Assembly: GCF_905475465.1 (NCBI RefSeq)
Contig: NC_062237.1
Location: 13,316,501 to 13,380,500 of the forward strand
Direction: 5' to 3'
DNA from: Pieris napi
Lineage: Eukaryota > Arthropoda > Insecta > Lepidoptera > Pieridae
Length of the DNA stretch: 64,000 nt
This document shows positions 47,401-60,100 of the stretch, in pieces (within the stretch, counting starts at the first letter, position 1; each line of letters begins with the position of its first letter). The position numbers and the translations under genes were made by a program. Under the pieces are notes generated by a model that did no database searches, was not told the DNA's origin, and saw only the letters and a list, made by a program, of their open reading frames with translations.

Positions 47401-50400
47401 TCTTTGACAAGGATCTTAGGTTGTTTTAATAGAACAGGGGCCAAAGGGCTCGCGAATACGTTGCCTGCCCTGCAGAGTTAAGAATACGAAGGGCAGCCTG
47501 TGCGTCCAGCTGAAGCGTGTGGTCCCCTGAGGTATTCGCGGAACTAGTACGTTCAAAACGTATATGGCGGGAAGTGACTTTGCCATACTAATTTTTCGTT
47601 GAATACTCATTGTTCCATGAACTTCATGAATATGTGCAAGGTTGTATTTTACTGTAATTTGCGGTTGCATTTTTGCTTTACAAAAAGCTAATAATTTCTT
47701 GTTAGCGTTTTTACTAGCAAGGCTAATTTCGTATTTTAAACAGCTTTGTCTCATTTACATTTCGAAACAATCTACAGAGAGACTTGAGAAGAGGGGTTAC
47801 CAAACTATATGTAGCCCAAGGATCAGTAGCAATCTAACCGCGCATTAATATTGTGGAAACTTGTTTCTTTGTAATCTATTACTAACGTTAATAGCCTCGT
47901 AGAAGAATGGACAAACATACGAAGTTATTAAAATTTTGATCAACTAACTTATTTTGTAGGTAGCTTTATTCAAACGTGTTTTTACACTTATTTTCACATA
48001 CATTAGTTTCGACGTTTATTTAAAATATATGAGTTCTGATGCTAGCGTAAATAAAATTAAAAGTTGCGAATCGATAAAAAAGGTGAAAACTACAAGAATA
48101 GAAAATATAAATAAAATTTTCACCCTATACCCATAAGGTAAGTAAGGTAGTGTGGTAGTAGGCTTTGTGAAGTTAGGGCTTGTAGAACGAGAGACTTCGC
48201 TAAGCTCCTGTGTCTTTTATAGGCTCTACATGAGATATGATACCTTTTTGATTGCGAGCCATATAAAAAGTCTGGTTTGGTTTTACATGAAAATGTTTCT
48301 GTTAAGGTTATGTACGTACATCTTTCGTATATTTAAAAGATAAACAAATTAAAACATCTAGAATGTACAATTATGATAATGATAATTATGAATCATTAAT
48401 AGCAAAAATAAGTAATTAAAACGACAATAAAGAAGGTAAAATTATCTTCTATCGTTTCAAATAGGTAATTAACTAGACTAGGTCTATTGAGAAACAATTT
48501 CTAAAAGTGACACTCACATTTCTCTACTTTCTAGTACCTACCGACTTTAATTAACTTTCAATTAGTTTCTGGTCAGTAATGTGATATATTTTATTTATCT
48601 ATTGTGGGCAATTACAAATGGGTACAAATCAATAATATTAAGTTTGGGACATATAACCAGTTTATTTTCCTAGTTTTATTCTAATTTGTAACAAAATAAA
48701 AGTGCGTGCGTACAAAGTACACATGTCAGAAGTGAAACTTCTTTGGCAAACTAATTTTTAAGTCTTGTTCATATTTATAACTTTAAATTTCCGAGACTTA
48801 GAGGGAGGGAAAAAGTAAGATATCTAAGGAATTTAATGAAATTAATTGTCATTAAAATAGTATTGTCGAAAATTAATACAAATAATAAATTTATTTTTTT
48901 AAATTCATTTCATAGATTCGATGGTAAAAACACGTGGCATTTTAATTTACAATTCTTCATTTGAGATTTCATTTAATTATTTTGCTTAAATAATAAAATA
49001 CTAATATTTCATAAATTCTCTTTACGACATTTTAATTTTACAAATAGAATTTCTATAAGGTAATTCGCCCTTCACACTCTCTCTCAATAGGTCTCAATTG
49101 CTCTTTCCCTTTTCTTCGACAAAAACGCTGCACATCTTCGTGACGTTTTGGTAAAAATTTACCCTCATGCGCCTAAAGAAGTTTCACTTCTAAAAAGATC
49201 AATTTTCTTAATGAATGGTCATTTTCGTTTTTCCCAAAGAAAAGTCTATTTTCTATCTACAAAAAGTTTTTATTAGAACTGTATAAAACGTGACGACTTG
49301 CTCGTTCGGATTGTACCAGCCTTAAATCATTGACCCAATGAACTACAATGGTTTCGTTGTATTATTGAATTATCGCATTTAGCACCTTAGCCATGAATTG
49401 TCTTTTTTACAAACCTCGTGTTTCACCTTTGAGACAATATAATATGTTGTACGCTTGTTTGAGTTTGATTTTGGGTTGGTATATTTGAGTTAAGTTTAAT
49501 TCTGTTTGGTATTAGTGTAAAGTGTAAAGATATATCTATTCCCATGAGGCAGACACATTTCTGTGTCTGTTTGGATATAATTCATCGTCCCCTTGTGTCT
49601 GAAACACATGGTCCCTTTAGGCAGTTGATTTCTAAATATTTATATATATTCAAAGCGATTAGTTGCTGTTTTTGGCAAAGGCACGAATAAAAATAGTCAA
49701 TGTCCTATTTATTACGTAAAAATAATATTTTGCCTAGAAGCGGTTTCATCAGTTTGTTTAACACGACCCACAAAGTTCTCGTTTGCATAGATTACATAAA
49801 AACCTACAGCTTACCTCATTTATTGTCTATGAATATTTAAGAAGTCACTTAACAGCTTTTGCTTCGAGACTGGTAGACATATTTTCAATACGAAGCTTAA
49901 ACCCCAACTTCGATCACATGACATATCATGTATCTATAATGCAAGTCTAAAATATCGGTTCGGTTTCCCGGTCATTTTGCGCATCGAAAATTCATAAAAA
50001 TATATACACGTGATGAATAAAAGAACCTAAAAAAAATGGCGAGTTCCATTAATAATAAGGTATTATTTAATCATTGCCCATAATATATTTTACTACTTTT
50101 TGGATTTTATGTATTGCGTAAATATTATTATTATATTGCGGGAAACTAGAAATCAAATAAATATGGCAAGCAAGACGTTTTTTTCAATTGCAATTTTAGT
50201 CTAAAATGTTCGGTTTGGTATAATATCTCGGTTCATAATCTAGGAACATTATACTGTCTAGATCGAGCGAGGAGCTAGGTTCAGCGTGCATTACCTATTG
50301 TTGTGCATTTGTCGCGAGTGTCGAGCCATTGTGGATATGCGGATCAGATCCATTCATCTTTCATTGAGGAAACTTTTCGTTTATTGAATCGTCCTCAATT

Positions 50401-53400
50401 TGACCCCGCAACCCCGGAGGGATGACTATGCTTATATAATTCTAAAGGATCATCATTATAAAAGGAGGAAGGAGGAAACATGAGGATTATAGTAGATTCG
50501 GCTATTGCTTTAAGTATGTACATCCATAACCAGGAAGTCTTCAGTTCTAATACCGCGAATAATTGTTTCGGAATAATAGGCCTTTTTTCCTAGAATTATT
50601 AAAAGGCCGGCAACGCACTTGCGAGCTTTTGGCAATGTGAGTGTCTATGGGCGGCGGTATCGGATGAGCCGTTTGCCCTCTGTTACATTAAAAATCAACG
50701 GAAATTGTCCCTTGGGTGCTTAAGCACAAAATTTGGATTATTATATTCATATCCATCTAATGAGTTTTAATTAGCTAAGTTAATGTTTAATGAAGATATC
50801 AGACCTGAGGACAGAAATTTGATTGTTATGATTTGACTAATACTTTGATTATAATTGTGCAGTTAAATGTACCGAATGGATGGCAAATGAAAAGAAATTG
50901 AATACACTTTGCGACGTGTTCTTGCGAGGAAGTAACACTTCCGGACGACAATATATCTGTTGAAATGGAAAGTCGGGGAAAGTCGATGTGATAACAATTC
51001 GTTTTTGTAAGCTATTTATTTATTTTAGAGCTATTTTGCCTTATACGGATTTTATAACATTAATTTAATTATACACAATTAAATACATAATTGTTAATCT
51101 ATCGACTGATAACATACCTACATACAAATAGCAATCTCTCTATCAGTGGACCAATTATGTTCATTTAGTAGAATTTTGCTCTTAGTCAATAAAAAGTTTG
51201 TCAGGAGTTTTTTTATAAATAACAATATTTCAGTTTTGGCAGGAAAGACCCGATATTATAGAAATAAGGTAGCTGCAATCAAAATAAAGACTTACATTGG
51301 TTAACGGACCTTTTTTTATTATCCGTTGAGTTAAGTGTCTAAAGTTCTACTATTTGGTAGTGCCTATAGTAGTTAGTTAATTTTTTTAAAGTTGTAATAT
51401 GTATCGTTTGTAAACTTTTTTCATAGGTTATGCATTTTGATGGATTAAGGGTCGTATATTACGACAGGTTTGTGTTTTTTATGAATTAAATAATAATAAT
51501 AAACCAATAAATAGAATGCTCAATAAATAGATGATGTAAACAGAAAAAGTTTATGCTAAGAGTCCTTAATTTGTGCTGTACACTTTGGCTGTTCGCCAAA
51601 CGCTGCACTAAAGCGGCAAAATGCCCTTTAGATTTTGAGTAAAGCCAATCGCATCATTTGTATGTCAAGTACATCCGATGTAGTGTAATGATGGCCACAT
51701 AATGATGTGACCCGGATGTGCAGTGATCCTCCGACCTGACCCAACGTTATGCAACGCCAGATTAATGACTTTCTTCAAAATTCACAAACACTGAATTGTC
51801 ACACTTTAGGTCTTTGTGTTTTTTGGGTGCTTGGAAATTCTTTTGATATACCGATGTAAAGAGGTGGACAAAGTGCGCCAACTGTCGCTCTGTTCTTTGT
51901 AGTGAATTATCGTTTAAGAGAAATGAGTAAAATTAAATGAAACATAAAAAAGAACTTTTACGCACCATCGTATAATACAGAATAAAATTCAATTAAGAAT
52001 ATGGATTATATAATAAATTCTTTACATAGCCTGAATGTAATTTCATAAAGTTAATATAAAAACACTTCTAACATAATTATTATATACGAATCCATAAATT
52101 TTACAGATACACGTTGACAGTGTAATGCAATTTTAAATGCTGGTAATAAATAAAAGATCATTAGCTTTTTAAAGTTGAAAATAGTCTAATAAAACTTTAA
52201 CGAATAGAATCAGTAAGTGGCCATTATAAACACAATTCCTGTGACAAAAATATCTGTTACACTTTCATTATACAAAAATTAAACAATAATGTCAATAACG
52301 TCAGCGGCCTTCGATATTCGACCTTCAATTATTCACTTTTATTTATTGCATGCCTCATTCAACTTCTATCAACTAGGAAATTGCTAGCAAGGGAATTATA
52401 TAAAATGAGAATTCAGCAAATTTGAATATTTCGTTTCTTGTACATTACTGTAACGATAATGTACAGATATTACTGTTTAAAGTTGTACCCGACAACGCGT
52501 ATCTCATTTCTTTAAATTTGCAGTACATGATGTTCAAAAATAAAACGTCAATCACCTATTAAGTAACTATATTATTATCGCATTATAGTCTGTTATCGGG
52601 ACATACATAATTAATTTGCTTTCTAAATACTTATGCATACCGCCTTACAGCCGCGTGTCAGGTTTGCGCCGAAAACAAATTTAAGTTGTAAGCGCTAGTC
52701 AAACTTTCCTTATAAATATCAATGAAACTAACGAAGAAATGTATCTCTCCCTTCGGTCATTGGATAACTATGAAGTAAAAAAGCTGGTTAAAATTTTCCG
52801 AGTTACTATTAACTCCCACCTCAGTTTTAATACAATATAATTTTGTATTCGACAATATGTAGTTAATTTACGATTAGGATGAATAATGGTGGAACGGAAA
52901 AGTTTTTTAGTTGGATCAATACCAGCTCGGAATTACGTAGCAATGTTTGTATTAAAGTATTCGTGCACTACAGTTCTTTGGTATAGAATGAACAGATATG
53001 TACTCATTGGTTTGTGTATTAGGCCGACGAATAATGCTAACACGAATAGTCGACATCAATAGCTTGTAGCGCATTAATATTCAGTGAAGGAATCGATAAA
53101 ACAATTAATTTTTATATATAGATGTCCGCCGCCATGACTGAGTTCTGCAATACTCGATTAATGTAATACGTTATAACCAGTCTCGGGTTTGGGTTTGTCT
53201 TGGTCTGATGTAAAAAAAAGGAGCAGTTTTGGCCTAGTGGCTTCAGTGTGAGACTATCCCTGAGGTCATAGGTTCGATTCCTGGCTGTGCACCAAAGGAC
53301 TTTCTTTCAATGTGTTCATTTAATATTGGCTCGAACGGTGAAGGAAAACATTGCGAGGAAACCCAGAAAATCAACAGCGTGTGTCAGGCACAGGAGGCTG

Positions 53401-55388
53401 ATCACCTACCTGCCACAGAAATCTGAGGCCCGGACCTAAAAAGGTAGCGCCACTGATTTATTTGATCTGATGTACCTAAACAAAAACTCAAAAGTAAATT
53501 TCTAGAAACATTAATCATTGATATTTAATGAAGCCTTTATGAACATTTCCAGCGATGAAGAAGACACGAGCCGACTGCTTCGTCAGCTGAGCAGAATCAA
53601 CCGTCCTCTCGGCATCACCTTCCGTCAGATGACCAAGCTGATGGGCCAGTGTCAGCAGGTAACTTCACGGCTCTACGATCAGGTAACAAATAGATAATCA
53701 TACATTAGTGCATTATATCTCGTGTATATAGACTGTCCTATTTAGTTGCGAGACATTTAGTGTTACCAACAATAATGATAACTTTTCCCTTTAATAACCT
53801 CATTTAAATTGCGTTTTGTGCATGGTATAAACGTCACGACTAGATAAAAGTAATTTCTATTTTATTACTAACAATATAAAACAATAATTTACTAAGCTAT
53901 CAAATGTTTTATACATAACATAAAAATAGTACCTACATCTAAAGAAAATTTCTAACGAATGAAACATTTTTATTTAACTTTGTACTTACCCGACTTTCTT
54001 AAGAATATGTGTTTTAAGAGAACAATGCACTATTATCTTAACACCATCGACCACTTCAGTGTAGAGACACCACGACACTCGATAGTAATCGCATTGTATA
54101 GTAGTTTTAAGAAGCTTTGATCGGACAATAGGAAAAAGATAATACAGAAATGGCGTTAAATGTATAAAAGCTGGGGCACGGGAGTCGACTCCTTGATTTA
54201 AAAAATATAAGCAACAATCAATTAGAAGATTTCTAAGAGTAATTATAAGTGAACGTATTCTTTGCGTGCTTCTTTTTGTTAGAAGAACATAATATTATTT
54301 TACGCGAGTGCATATTTAAATGCAAACATTTTGATTTATGCAGATAAAATTATTGACATAAATCTATGTTTATTAAATAATAACTTACATGTTTCCTAAT
54401 TTTTTTTTGGGGCCTTGATATGTTTGTTGACGTAGGTATTTATGTTGTGTCTAAAGGTTTCATAATGATTTCTCGTGATTGTGCAAGATGAAAGATAAAA
54501 GTTCACGGTCGAATAAACTAACCTATATGAAATTGATGGTCGACCAATTTTCTATGAACGATTCCGTTTATGATTACTTTGAAATTATAACGTTGTTGAG
54601 ATGCCTTATGTATAAGCTAATGATTATAGAGTTTGCAAATTAATTTATTTTACTAATTTTACAGTCTAATTGTTTATAAATACTGATGGATTCATTTAAT
54701 GTAGATATTATGACTATAGAATCTTGGTTCAGACACAATTTTATATATATATGTTGAGAGTTATTTTTAACTTTATCAGTGTATTAAATCGGAGGACTGA
54801 TTAACAAGCACTATTGCTTCAGATTGAGGGAGTGGAAGCAGGTGACAATAGCAGAGAGTCAATCTGGATGGAAGAAAACGACGCGCAGGCTCGCCTGAGG
54901 GCGGGTGGCGCCCACGCCGGCTTGCTGGGCGGAAGCCCACTTTCTCTTCTACAGGGAATCATACCAGGTATCTAACGCGACTTATACACGTAGTCTTATA
55001 GTAAATAAAACTGGGGAACAGGGAGGTTCCATTTATTTCCTGTTGTATAATTCAGTCGGTTGCAGGTACAAAATGGTGCGGGACGGGCGACATAGCGGAT
55101 GACTACCACGACCTGGGCGCAGACCGCGCCTTGGACCGGTGTTGTCGCACTCACGACCTCTGCCCGACCAAGGTGCGCGCCTTCTCGAGACGATATAACC
55201 TCACCAACAACTCTCTGTATAGCAAATCTCACTGTAAATGCGACGACATGCTCTTCGAATGCCTCAAAGCAACGAATACCTCAGCGTCGCACCTCATGGG
55301 TCACATCTATTTCAATTTAGTCCAAGTTCCTTGTTTAGAAGACCGACCGAACGGTATACGATTTCGAGAGGCTCGACCCGGCTTCTAG
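41485..55388 (+). CDS. GIIIspla2: Group III secreted phospholipase A2
   Basis: It hydrolyses the sn-2 ester of phospholipids with calcium. Exons: 41485-41674, 42567-42753, 53553-53682, 54823-54967 and 55066-55388, totalling 975 nt (324 residues), GT-AG with matching phases. A hydrophobic segment SLLSVIVICCIAVS within the first 50 residues should act as signal peptide or anchor. The long middle region is specific to the insect non-venom paralogues. The catalytic domain in exon 5 has the calcium loop TKWCGTGDIA, the His-Asp motif CCRTHDLCP, and cysteine pairs in SKSHCKCDDMLFECL, then GHIYFNLVQVPC. All expected active-site residues are present. Exon 3 has two in-frame donors (after 53658 and 53682). 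Intron 2 is 10.8 kb and filled with repeats. It ends at REARPGF. Confidence 0.9.
46738..47022 (+). repeat. tRNA-derived SINE copy 4
   Basis: GAGCAGT head (diverged), GGCTGTGCACCAATGGACTT, GTGAGGAAAGCGGCTTGCC and GGTTGTAGCGCCAACGATT. It is full-length but diverged. Confidence 0.7.
48729..49190 (-). mobile_element. MITE with palindromic terminal repeats, copy 3
   Basis: Inverted relative to copies 1 and 2: it opens GAAGTGAAACTTCTTTGGC and closes GCGCCTAAAGAAGTTTCACT plus TC. The subterminal GCTGCACATCTTCGTGACG is the complement of the shared block. It lies in intron 2 of the phospholipase gene. Confidence 0.75.
50595..50690 (+). repeat. LINE tail fragment
   Basis: AAAAGGCCGGCAACGCACTT, then GTGAGTGTCTATGGGCGGCG and GCCGTTTGCC. 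This is the common lepidopteran non-LTR tail and only about 95 bp remain. Confidence 0.55.
53221..53463 (+). repeat. tRNA-derived SINE copy 5
   Basis: It begins GAGCAGTTTTGGCCTAGTGG with a good box-B-like GGTTCGATTCC and ends AAGGTAGCGCCACTGATT. A short internal deletion is present. It is the best-preserved head in the window and lies 90 bp upstream of phospholipase exon 3. Confidence 0.75.
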
Positions 55389-55625
55389 CGACGTCGGGCT
55401 CGACACCAAAGCTTAGTTCGAATTGGCGCCATCTAGCGGTTACGTGCACAGATTTCATTTTACGCTGTAAATTGCATTTAATGTAATGTTCATCGTGAAT
55501 TGTTGTAAATAATTTAGAACCTACTTATTGTGTAATTATATTTATCGTAACTATTTATTTAAACGTTAAACCTGTGATATGTCTGTGCCTTTTAATGTAT
55601 TTTGGGCGGAAAGATGGCGCTTTAA

Positions 55626-55631
55626 AATAAA
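55626..55631 (+). terminator. Phospholipase poly(A) signal
   Basis: AATAAA about 240 nt after the stop codon of the phospholipase gene. Confidence 0.5.
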
Positions 55632-55929
55632 CTAAATAATTGTAATTTTAGTCACTATAGTACATTATAAGAATTATTTATTTACTTCTGTTTAAATTTA
55701 TCATAATTCGTCCGATTTAAACGACATTCCGTATCTTGTTTTATTTATTAGTGTTATTGTTATGGAAAATAGAAAAAATAAAGTTAAGGTAAATTAATAT
55801 GTCTTTTGATTATCCCCTAATTTACTTAAAAAAATTTTTTTTTAATGTCACACATATTTCTAGATTTAAAAAAATAATTGTATTTTTTTTTGTCTATTGT
55901 TATCAACAGAGAATTTTACAGATGATTCA

Positions 55930-56195
55930 ATTTTTATGGATGACTAAGCTCGCCCGCACCGTTCTAGCAACGTGAAAGCAACATGCAAGAAGTTGGGATC
56001 CGCCGTTTAGATTGGCCAGATCCAAATCTCGTCCTCAATCCAATTGAGCACGTCTGCGATGTTCTAAGGAGACGAGTAATATTAGTGCAACCTGCTCCTC
56101 AAAACATCAGAGCTCAAAAGAGTCATTGCAGAAGAGTGGGAAAGTATTCCTCAAAACGTCCGACTTAGAGACATTCAAGAAAAGAGCAAAATTCT
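55930..56195 (+). pseudogene. Tc1-like transposase C-terminal fragment
   Basis: The frame at 55983 reads RRLDWPDPNLVLNPIEHVCD and then VLRRRV. It matches the catalytic Glu region of Tc1 transposases (DWP..SPDLNPIEH.WD). A frameshift follows, after which VEEWERIP-like residues continue in another frame (ATTGCAGAAGAGTGGGAAAG). It is inactive, and no terminal repeats were identified. Confidence 0.7.
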
Positions 56196-56290
56196 TCAAA
56201 GGCCAACAATGCACTCGCGAGCACTCTCTGGCATTGAGAGGGTCCATATCACTTAACATCAGGTGACCCTCCAGCCCGTTTTCCCCGTTC
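56196..56290 (+). repeat. LINE tail fragment
   Basis: AAAGGCCAACAATGCACTCG, CTCTGGCATTGAGAGGGTCC and AACATCAGGTGACCCTCCAG. Same tail family as 50595-50690, abutting the Tc1 fragment. Confidence 0.55.
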
Positions 56291-57135
56291 TAGAAAAATA
56301 AAACAAATAAGTTATTAAAAACATCGTGGAAAGCATGGCCAGAAGGATTCAAGTTATGATTTTGGCAAGAGCAGGTCACTCTCGTTATTGGGTTTTTACG
56401 TTTGTAACTTTATTTTATTAAAAAAAATAAAAAATCTTTTTGTCTTTATTGCTACTCCATATTGTTTGGCCGAGTACATAGATTTTGAAAGAATTCATCT
56501 TAAATTGATTTTAAAAAATCCAGATTTAATTTCATGCGTATTAATTTACACGGTTATGAGTTTATAGACTACGGCTGGCAATAAAATTAAGTAAAATCGA
56601 CCTTAGAACGTAAATTTCCTAAAATTATTTGGGTTGATTTTTAAGGGTAAAGTATAAAAGATTTTTTTTTCTTAAAGCAACGCACGTTTGCATAACGATC
56701 GAAATAACAGCTATTTTATACTACTTGAATGTTACTATTATTGATTTATTATAATATATAATATTACAAATACATGAGAAAATTAGAATGTATCACCCTC
56801 GCACCCTCAAGAACCCAAAGTTTAATCTCTTGTAAACCTTTCATTAATCTAAATAAGTTATGGGTTGATTAATTGAAGAGTTAGAAACATTTTGCTATAC
56901 GCTGATGATATATCTTTTCAACTTCAGTGTAACGTTACACATTGTCAAATGACAATTGACTTGTTAAAAAGTAAACGTTTTTGTCATACTTTTTTACCGT
57001 ATCCGAAAAAAATAAAATGTTTGCAAAATAATTGCGAGTATATGCATTTCTATCGTTCGTTTTAATAATGAATCAACGTAACTTGTATACTTAAAATAAC
57101 CAGTTAATACTGTAGGAAGCGCTTTCGTACTGAAA
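56291..57135. other. Intergenic region upstream of the rabaptin-like gene
   Basis: AT-rich. The last 200 bases, with GTAGGAAGCGCTTTCGTACTG just before the ATG, are probably promoter and 5' UTR. Nothing else is recognised. Confidence 0.4.
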
Positions 57136-60100
57136 ATGGACATGGAAGAACAAGCGAATATGTCTAGCGAATCCGCTCCAATAGGTATGTTTTCTTATTG
57201 TATAATTAGTAATATTTCATTAGAATGGTATGAATTGTTTTTGTTTCAAGTGGAGAATGTAGGAGCGGACACCGTGGTCCATAATAGGAGACATTTGGAA
57301 GAACAATTTAATATGCAGAGAGCAAAAATGAAAGAGCTGTTTTTACAAAAAGAAGGTTGGTGAACAACGATTTGGTTATATCTTCAATATAATTCTGTTT
57401 CATAATTAATGAAGATATAAACCTAATTTTAAATAACTCATATAGGTAATATTTTAATCAAAAGTTGTTATGTGGATGTTCTGCAGTTGTTCATTGTTTT
57501 GTTTCACCCCCCAGTTTAATAGGATTATTGAGAGTAATATGCTTGTATTTTAACATACTTTTACAATACATATTTCAGCTTTTTATATAATGCAGTAAAA
57601 CTGTAATATTTTCAATGTGAATAAGTAGAGGGTAATAGTCACATAAAATATTTTTTTATTAATATGCTTAGTTAGGCTTGAAATGAAATAAAAAGTGGGT
57701 AAATTCCCAATTAATTCAAATGTTTTGGGGTTATTAAAAAATTAAATAAAAGTAGGTGTTATAAAACTTATAATAATTTCATAATGCATCTGCAATGCAG
57801 ATTTATTCATGATATGACATATTGATTGTGGTATGTTTGTTTATAGCTCGTAGTTTAGCAACTTTTCTAAATTTAATATTATTTTCCAAAATATTTTAAA
57901 TCTCAAAAATATCTGATTTGTTTTCAGTTTCTCAAATAATATATAGAACTTATGAATTGTTATGTGGTTCAATAAGTTGCATTTTATGTTTTCCATGATA
58001 CAATGTTTTTGAAGACAATAATATATCACTAACTTACTTCAGATGATCTAAGGAAGCTTCGTTTGGAGAAGGAGCAGCTTGACTCGGAAGTCTTAGGCCT
58101 GAGAGCTGAACTCCAGCAACTTCAGACTTTCACTGAGAACCAAAAATCAGAGATACAGAGCTTGCAGATGTTAGTTAGTGGTAAATATTTTTTCTATTCA
58201 TTTTACTATTATAGAAGTTTACTGAGATTCATTCAGTTTTACTGATTGTTTCTGAAGCTGATATTTATAGTTACCAATTAAGTTATCTCTGCATAGAAGT
58301 TTTAAATTTTTTTTTAGAATTAATAATGTATTGTAAGTTCTGTAAATTGCTAATGGCAAAGGCTTTTCTTGTTTTCCTTCATCAAATCACACACTACAGT
58401 GGCATACATAAAATAAACACTTGCTTTGATTTATATAGTAGTAAATAGTTTCTAATCCGCCCAAAAATATTTATTTATCTATTTCTTAACAATTATTCTT
58501 ATTTTTTTATTTACTATATACTTTTACACATTACTTCTTTACTTTCACTTAATTTTTACTATTATTATTTTTTCTACTATTATTATTCATAACATTATTT
58601 TTTTTTGTGTCTAAGCCCCAAACTAGCTGTGGTGGTCTCTGGCAGAATGACCAGAGCTGTGGAACACATCTGCTCCACCTCCTGCTTTCAATTGTTATTT
58701 TTCTTTGGTTTTTTAATTATTATTATTTTGTGTGTTTCGTTAGTAATAAATGTTTCTGTCAAAATAGCAAGTTAATGTAGATAAAAATATACGGACATCA
58801 CAATAGCATTGACAATTAGGTAACTACAGAAACAATCTACATTTGAAATATTGATTAATTAATTCATCCAATTCTAAAGCTGACCCTAATAGGTCTTCAA
58901 TTAAACTTATCACTCTCTTGTTAATTAGCAAATTTTGGTTTCCTGTTTTCCTTCATAATTTCAAATAGAGTACTGAATTGCTCAATTTGTGGGGTACAGG
59001 TATTTTTGAAATTGTGTTATTAATAAATAAGTATAATTTATACATATTACAGTCAATTATTAAAATAAAGTGTAAACTGCTGTTATTTGTAACAGAAAAT
59101 GAAGCAGCCAGTGTTTAAGTGAAATTCTTACCAATAGGTATTTGAATTTAAATCTAACATGTTGTATAAGTACACCAGAACATTCAAATATTCATAACAT
59201 TATGTTTTAAGTGTTGGATAAAATTTCATAGCTGTCTGGTAGTAATTTGCCCTAATTTCACCTCTTACACAATTACATGTAAGGGACTAACGAACTACAA
59301 AAGCTTGTTTGATTATCTTTCATTTGTTATTTAAAACATAAATTTTCATATACCTTGTCGAATATTTATTCCGTTACTTAGAAACAATTGAAGTGTCATC
59401 GTCGGGCACTGAGGAGATCCGACGTCTCAAAGCTAAGAACTCGGAGCTTGAACAGCAGGTACAACAACTTCGCACACAACAACAGGTGATTATTAAAGTG
59501 GTTCGCAAAATTAATTAATATTTCAAATTATACCATGCTGATATGGTTAAGGCCAGTTATAGACTGGGTAAAATATTATATTTTAGGAGGGATCATTAAG
59601 ATGATTTTAATTATTTTATTGTTATTACAATCTGCGTTTATAAATACAACATTATGCTTTTCTATTTGCGTCGTAATATTTTATTAGATAGGAATTGGTT
59701 TTCCTTTACGTATATTGACTCTTCAATTGACTCTCAGTTTATCGCGATCAGTCAGACAGACAATTTAATGTCGCCATTGTATCGCAGCCTTTACGTTATC
59801 GGAAATTACCGGAAATCACTATCGCTGAACACCGCTCTAATGGAGAAAATTTAAATATCATGCTTTTAAGTTTTACTCGGGTCTCTAAAACTGTTGCATA
59901 AGAGTAAAGTATTATGTTTAAAATATTAATTGAAATATAAATAGCTTGTGAATTTATATTGGAATATGCTTAATATTAAAAATAGTTGTGAAGTGATTCA
60001 ATCGTTAAACAATTTATATTTGAAGTCAAACTTAAACAAGAATCTACAGGCATATTCTGGTCATTCATCATACATGTGTGTCTGTATGTCGTGAAATGTG

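Larger units (their letters stand above)
42754..53552. other. Long intron 2 of the phospholipase gene
   Basis: Contains SINE copies (46738-47022, 53221-53463), the inverted MITE copy 3 (48729-49190) and a LINE tail (50595-50690). Other stretches are AT-rich without recognised content. Short coding-like frames at 44250-44514 and 47416-47560 were examined and not assigned. No nested gene could be supported. Confidence 0.6.

Noticed and set aside
53221..53300. tRNA gene
   Set aside because: Box-A- and box-B-like motifs are present but no cloverleaf can be folded, and the head belongs to a repeated SINE.
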